Positions 14,717 through 17,037 of a stretch of DNA of 17,037 nt are shown here, one piece after another. The notes beneath the pieces were generated by a model. It did not search any database. It had not been told where the DNA came from and saw nothing but the letters and a program-made list of their open reading frames with translations. This DNA comes from Gracilaria caudata (lineage: Eukaryota > Rhodophyta > Florideophyceae > Gracilariales > Gracilariaceae). A program made the position numbers and the translations under genes. The stretch is from assembly GCA_030374735.1 (NCBI GenBank), contig JASCIV010000546.1, positions 1-17,037 on the forward strand, written 5' to 3'. How positions within the stretch are numbered: the stretch's first letter is position 1; every line of letters starts with the position of its first letter.

Positions 14717-16957
14717 TCAGCATTGAGCCCGAGTGGTAGTAGGAGTGATACCTGAATTGGCACGACGAACTTGTTGTCGCCCAATATCACGCAAGCGAAT
14801 CCTCATCGTCTCATTCTCCAATCGTAGTCGATTCACAAGTGCCTGTTGTTTGGCCGACGTGATCTTGTGACGATTCAGTTCTACCTTTAGCATGCGTTCA
14901 TTCTTTGACAATTCTCTGTTCTCTTTCGACAAACTTCTCTTCAGCGTTTCCGTACGGCTCACAACACCAGCCAGTCGTGATATAGCTTCATCTCGAGATT
15001 TTTCCGCCGACTCAACCCTGGCCATGAGCTTCTTTCGAGCAGCATCACTTCCATCGCGCATCTTACACATGCGAACGCTCTCCGCTTCCAATCTTTTGAC
15101 GTCAGCCAATCGAGATCTCATCTCCATCATCTGCGTCTGATGAGCACTCTTGAGTTCCTCCAGATCTCGTTCATGCTTTTTGTGGATTGATGATAAGCGT
15201 TTCACAAGTTTCAACCTCGCACTATCGATGGCTGTCTTATCTTCTTCCGCTTGTTGCAGCCGTTCTGCAAAAGTTCGTTTCATCTCGTCCATTCGGTGAG
15301 CAGACAAAACATTCACAACCTTCGTTTCAAGTTCATCTTCATATCCACTGGGTTCAATCACGTCGTGCTCCTCTCTTGCCGGAGAAGAGCGATTGCCAAA
15401 ATTGCGTCTTGCTGCCGGCAGAGTCTTTTCCGATTGAGTACGTCCAACCCGCACCTCCCTCTTCTCACTGCTCTGTGCATCAAAACTGGCAGCCTTGGAG
15501 GAAGGTTCCCTCATCACGCGCGGCCGTCTCTTGGGTGCCCTCCCATGATTCTCCCTCGAAGTGGACAACGAGGAAACGCCGACATGTCGAATCTTTCTCA
15601 GGGGACTCTGTTGCCCCCGGTCGACAACAATACCAGCCGTCTCCAACACCCTCTCAAGCTCGGCGATGCGTTCCTTCAAACCATTCACAAGCACATCGTC
15701 CCTACCGGCTGTAGCCTCAACTCGTTTCGGACTCTCGTCATTCCGCACCTGATTCAGCATGCCCGTCGCATGTGAAAGCGGCGACCGAGGTGAAGCAACT
15801 CGTTTTCCTCTGCCCCTCAATCTTTCATTCTCCGCAACAAGCGACGCTATCTGCGCGCGTGCCCTCGCAAGCGCCGCGCGAAGGTCTGAAATCTCAACGC
15901 TATCGGGCTCTGTATTGACCACGGGCTTATTCTGGATACGTTTTGCTCGCGCCGCATATCGAAGCGTGCCCAGCGTTTCCTCGCGACTGGAATCGGCCGG
16001 CGACACGCACGCAATCAAAAGCGTCTTTGCGTTTCCACCAAGACTGTCCTGCAGAAGACGCGTGAGATTGCTATCTCGGTACGGAACGTGAGCAACCTTA
16101 TCGGCCAATGCCGATATGACCTTTGCCAGCGCGAACAAGCCCTTGTTAATCTGCACGCCTTCTTCAAACCTTGCTCCTTGCGCCGCGGTGCGCTTGACGC
16201 GTTCACTGCCCGCCAAATCGACGAGATGCAGCTTGGAAAACAAACATTCATTGCCCTCACTCTCCTGCTGCACGGTAATAGTGATCACAGAGTGACTTCT
16301 AGAAGAGGATGCATTCATGCCAGTGGCCGCAGTTCGTCGAACATCATTGCCATCTCGAATAATAGACACAAGCGCGTTTTCATCCTGCACACACCGCTCC
16401 CTCGCACCGTCCAAGAACACATGCCTCGCGCCCTTAACACGCCTCTCCCTCACCTGCACCGGCACAGCCGGTCTACAATTGGCGTCCACCAAGTCGCGGA
16501 TTCGCTCCTTGTAAATCTCCACAAAGCCCACGCGCACAACCACGGTGCGTCGCGCGCGTTCGGCCGCCCTCTTCAACTGAAACACATCCCTCGCCACGCA
16601 CTGCGTCAAGTGCGCCATGGTAAAACTCTTGCCCGCGCTCGTCTGTCCGTACGCAAACACGGTCACATTGACGCCTTGGAACAGCGAGTCAAGCATGGGA
16701 CGCACGTGTTGCAGATACAACGCGTCCGGCTTTCTGTCGTGCTTGGCGGCGTACACGGCGTCGAACTGCGAGAAGTGCACGTCGGCCGCGCCGGGTCGTC
16801 GCAGCGACACGCGCGGCGGGTTGTTGTGGTGTTGCAACGCGCACTGCGCATTGTCCGCCAGTTCGAACGGAAGCAGGGGGCGCGCGTTGATGACCACGCG
16901 CACCGCCTCCGACCGCGTCGCATGCTTCGTCGCGCCGGGGCGCGCGCCAATGCTCAT
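14717..16957 (-). CDS. Kinesin-4-like motor protein
   Basis: This 746-residue N-terminal kinesin starts at the ATG at 16957-16955 (G at -3); the frame is open further upstream to the window edge but without ATG. The motor domain begins at about residue 15 (EAVRVVINARPL). P-loop: AYGQTSAGKSFTM, with GQTSAGKS at 104-111. Switch I: NASSSRSHS (215-223). Switch II: DLAGSE (247-252). HVPYRDSNLTRLLQDSLGGNAKT and YAARAKRIQNKPVVN follow; the neck NKPVVN (343-348) points to kinesin-4 (KIF4/FRA1/KIF21 group). A basic, serine-rich linker and a long coiled coil (about 541-730) complete it. Kinesin-4 motors move to plus ends and act on spindle, chromosome or wall-related microtubule arrays. Oddly, the segment between the P-loop helix and the next helix is short and lacks the usual GIIPRA motif. 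The cysteine-rich tail of KIF4 is absent and the protein is short for the family. Confidence 0.92.
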   Translation of the reverse strand: MSIGARPGATKHATRSEAVRVVINARPLLPFELADNAQCALQHHNNPPRVSLRRPGAADVHFSQFDAVYAAKHDRKPDALYLQHVRPMLDSLFQGVNVTVFAYGQTSAGKSFTMAHLTQCVARDVFQLKRAAERARRTVVVRVGFVEIYKERIRDLVDANCRPAVPVQVRERRVKGARHVFLDGARERCVQDENALVSIIRDGNDVRRTAATGMNASSSRSHSVITITVQQESEGNECLFSKLHLVDLAGSERVKRTAAQGARFEEGVQINKGLFALAKVISALADKVAHVPYRDSNLTRLLQDSLGGNAKTLLIACVSPADSSREETLGTLRYAARAKRIQNKPVVNTEPDSVEISDLRAALARARAQIASLVAENERLRGRGKRVASPRSPLSHATGMLNQVRNDESPKRVEATAGRDDVLVNGLKERIAELERVLETAGIVVDRGQQSPLRKIRHVGVSSLSTSRENHGRAPKRRPRVMREPSSKAASFDAQSSEKREVRVGRTQSEKTLPAARRNFGNRSSPAREEHDVIEPSGYEDELETKVVNVLSAHRMDEMKRTFAERLQQAEEDKTAIDSARLKLVKRLSSIHKKHERDLEELKSAHQTQMMEMRSRLADVKRLEAESVRMCKMRDGSDAARKKLMARVESAEKSRDEAISRLAGVVSRTETLKRSLSKENRELSKNERMLKVELNRHKITSAKQQALVNRLRLENETMRIRLRDIGRQQVRRANSGITPTTTRAQC

Positions 16958-17037
16958 GGCGTCGTCCCTGAGAAGTACAGCCGCGCGCACGCCGCACACC
17001 GCCCACACAGCCAAGCAGCGTAGGGTGGGGGGGGGCG

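Noticed and set aside
16088..17023. Long plus-strand frame (311 codons) opposite the kinesin motor
   Set aside because: It is antisense to an unmistakable motor domain, is rich in H, R and A as expected from the complement of GC-rich codons, and has no domain.

Overview
The window is nuclear DNA of a microbial eukaryote with a compact, intron-poor genome. The evidence is a 20S proteasome alpha subunit, eIF1, a kinesin with a neck motif, an F-box protein, a LisH/CTLH WD40 protein and a SARAF-family ER membrane protein. Nearly all are single uninterrupted frames with short spacers and no Shine-Dalgarno sites. The histidyl-tRNA synthetase is of the bacterial type that eukaryotes use in plastids or mitochondria. 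Together with mid-range GC this fits a red alga or a similar intron-poor protist. That is an inference; nothing here fixes the species.

Layout. 1-1195 (-): start of a long unrecognised protein that runs off the left edge. 2237-4429 (+): an unrecognised 730-residue protein, divergent from the first across about 1 kb that holds short tandem duplications and a TATA box. 4628-6376 (+): LisH/CTLH/WD40 protein. 6472-7044 (-): small F-box protein. 7481-7828 (+): eIF1, sharing a GC-rich divergent promoter region with the F-box gene. 8265-9774 (-): organellar-type HisRS, probably with one 124-base intron near its start. 10468-11241 (+): proteasome alpha-3 (alpha7). 11242-13800: about 2.6 kb with no convincing gene. 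13801-14511 (+): SARAF-like membrane protein. 14717-16957 (-): kinesin-4-like motor.

The genes are mostly housekeeping and do not form one pathway: proteasome and F-box (protein turnover), eIF1 and HisRS (translation), kinesin and perhaps the WD40 protein (cytoskeleton or ubiquitin ligase scaffold), and SARAF (ER calcium entry control). Neighbours alternate between divergent and convergent pairs, as expected of a compact genome without operons.

The parts least explained by known families are the divergent pair at the left end, the gene-poor stretch 11242-13800, and a short possible protein-kinase tail upstream of the proteasome gene. I saw no CRISPR array, insertion sequence, tRNA or rRNA.
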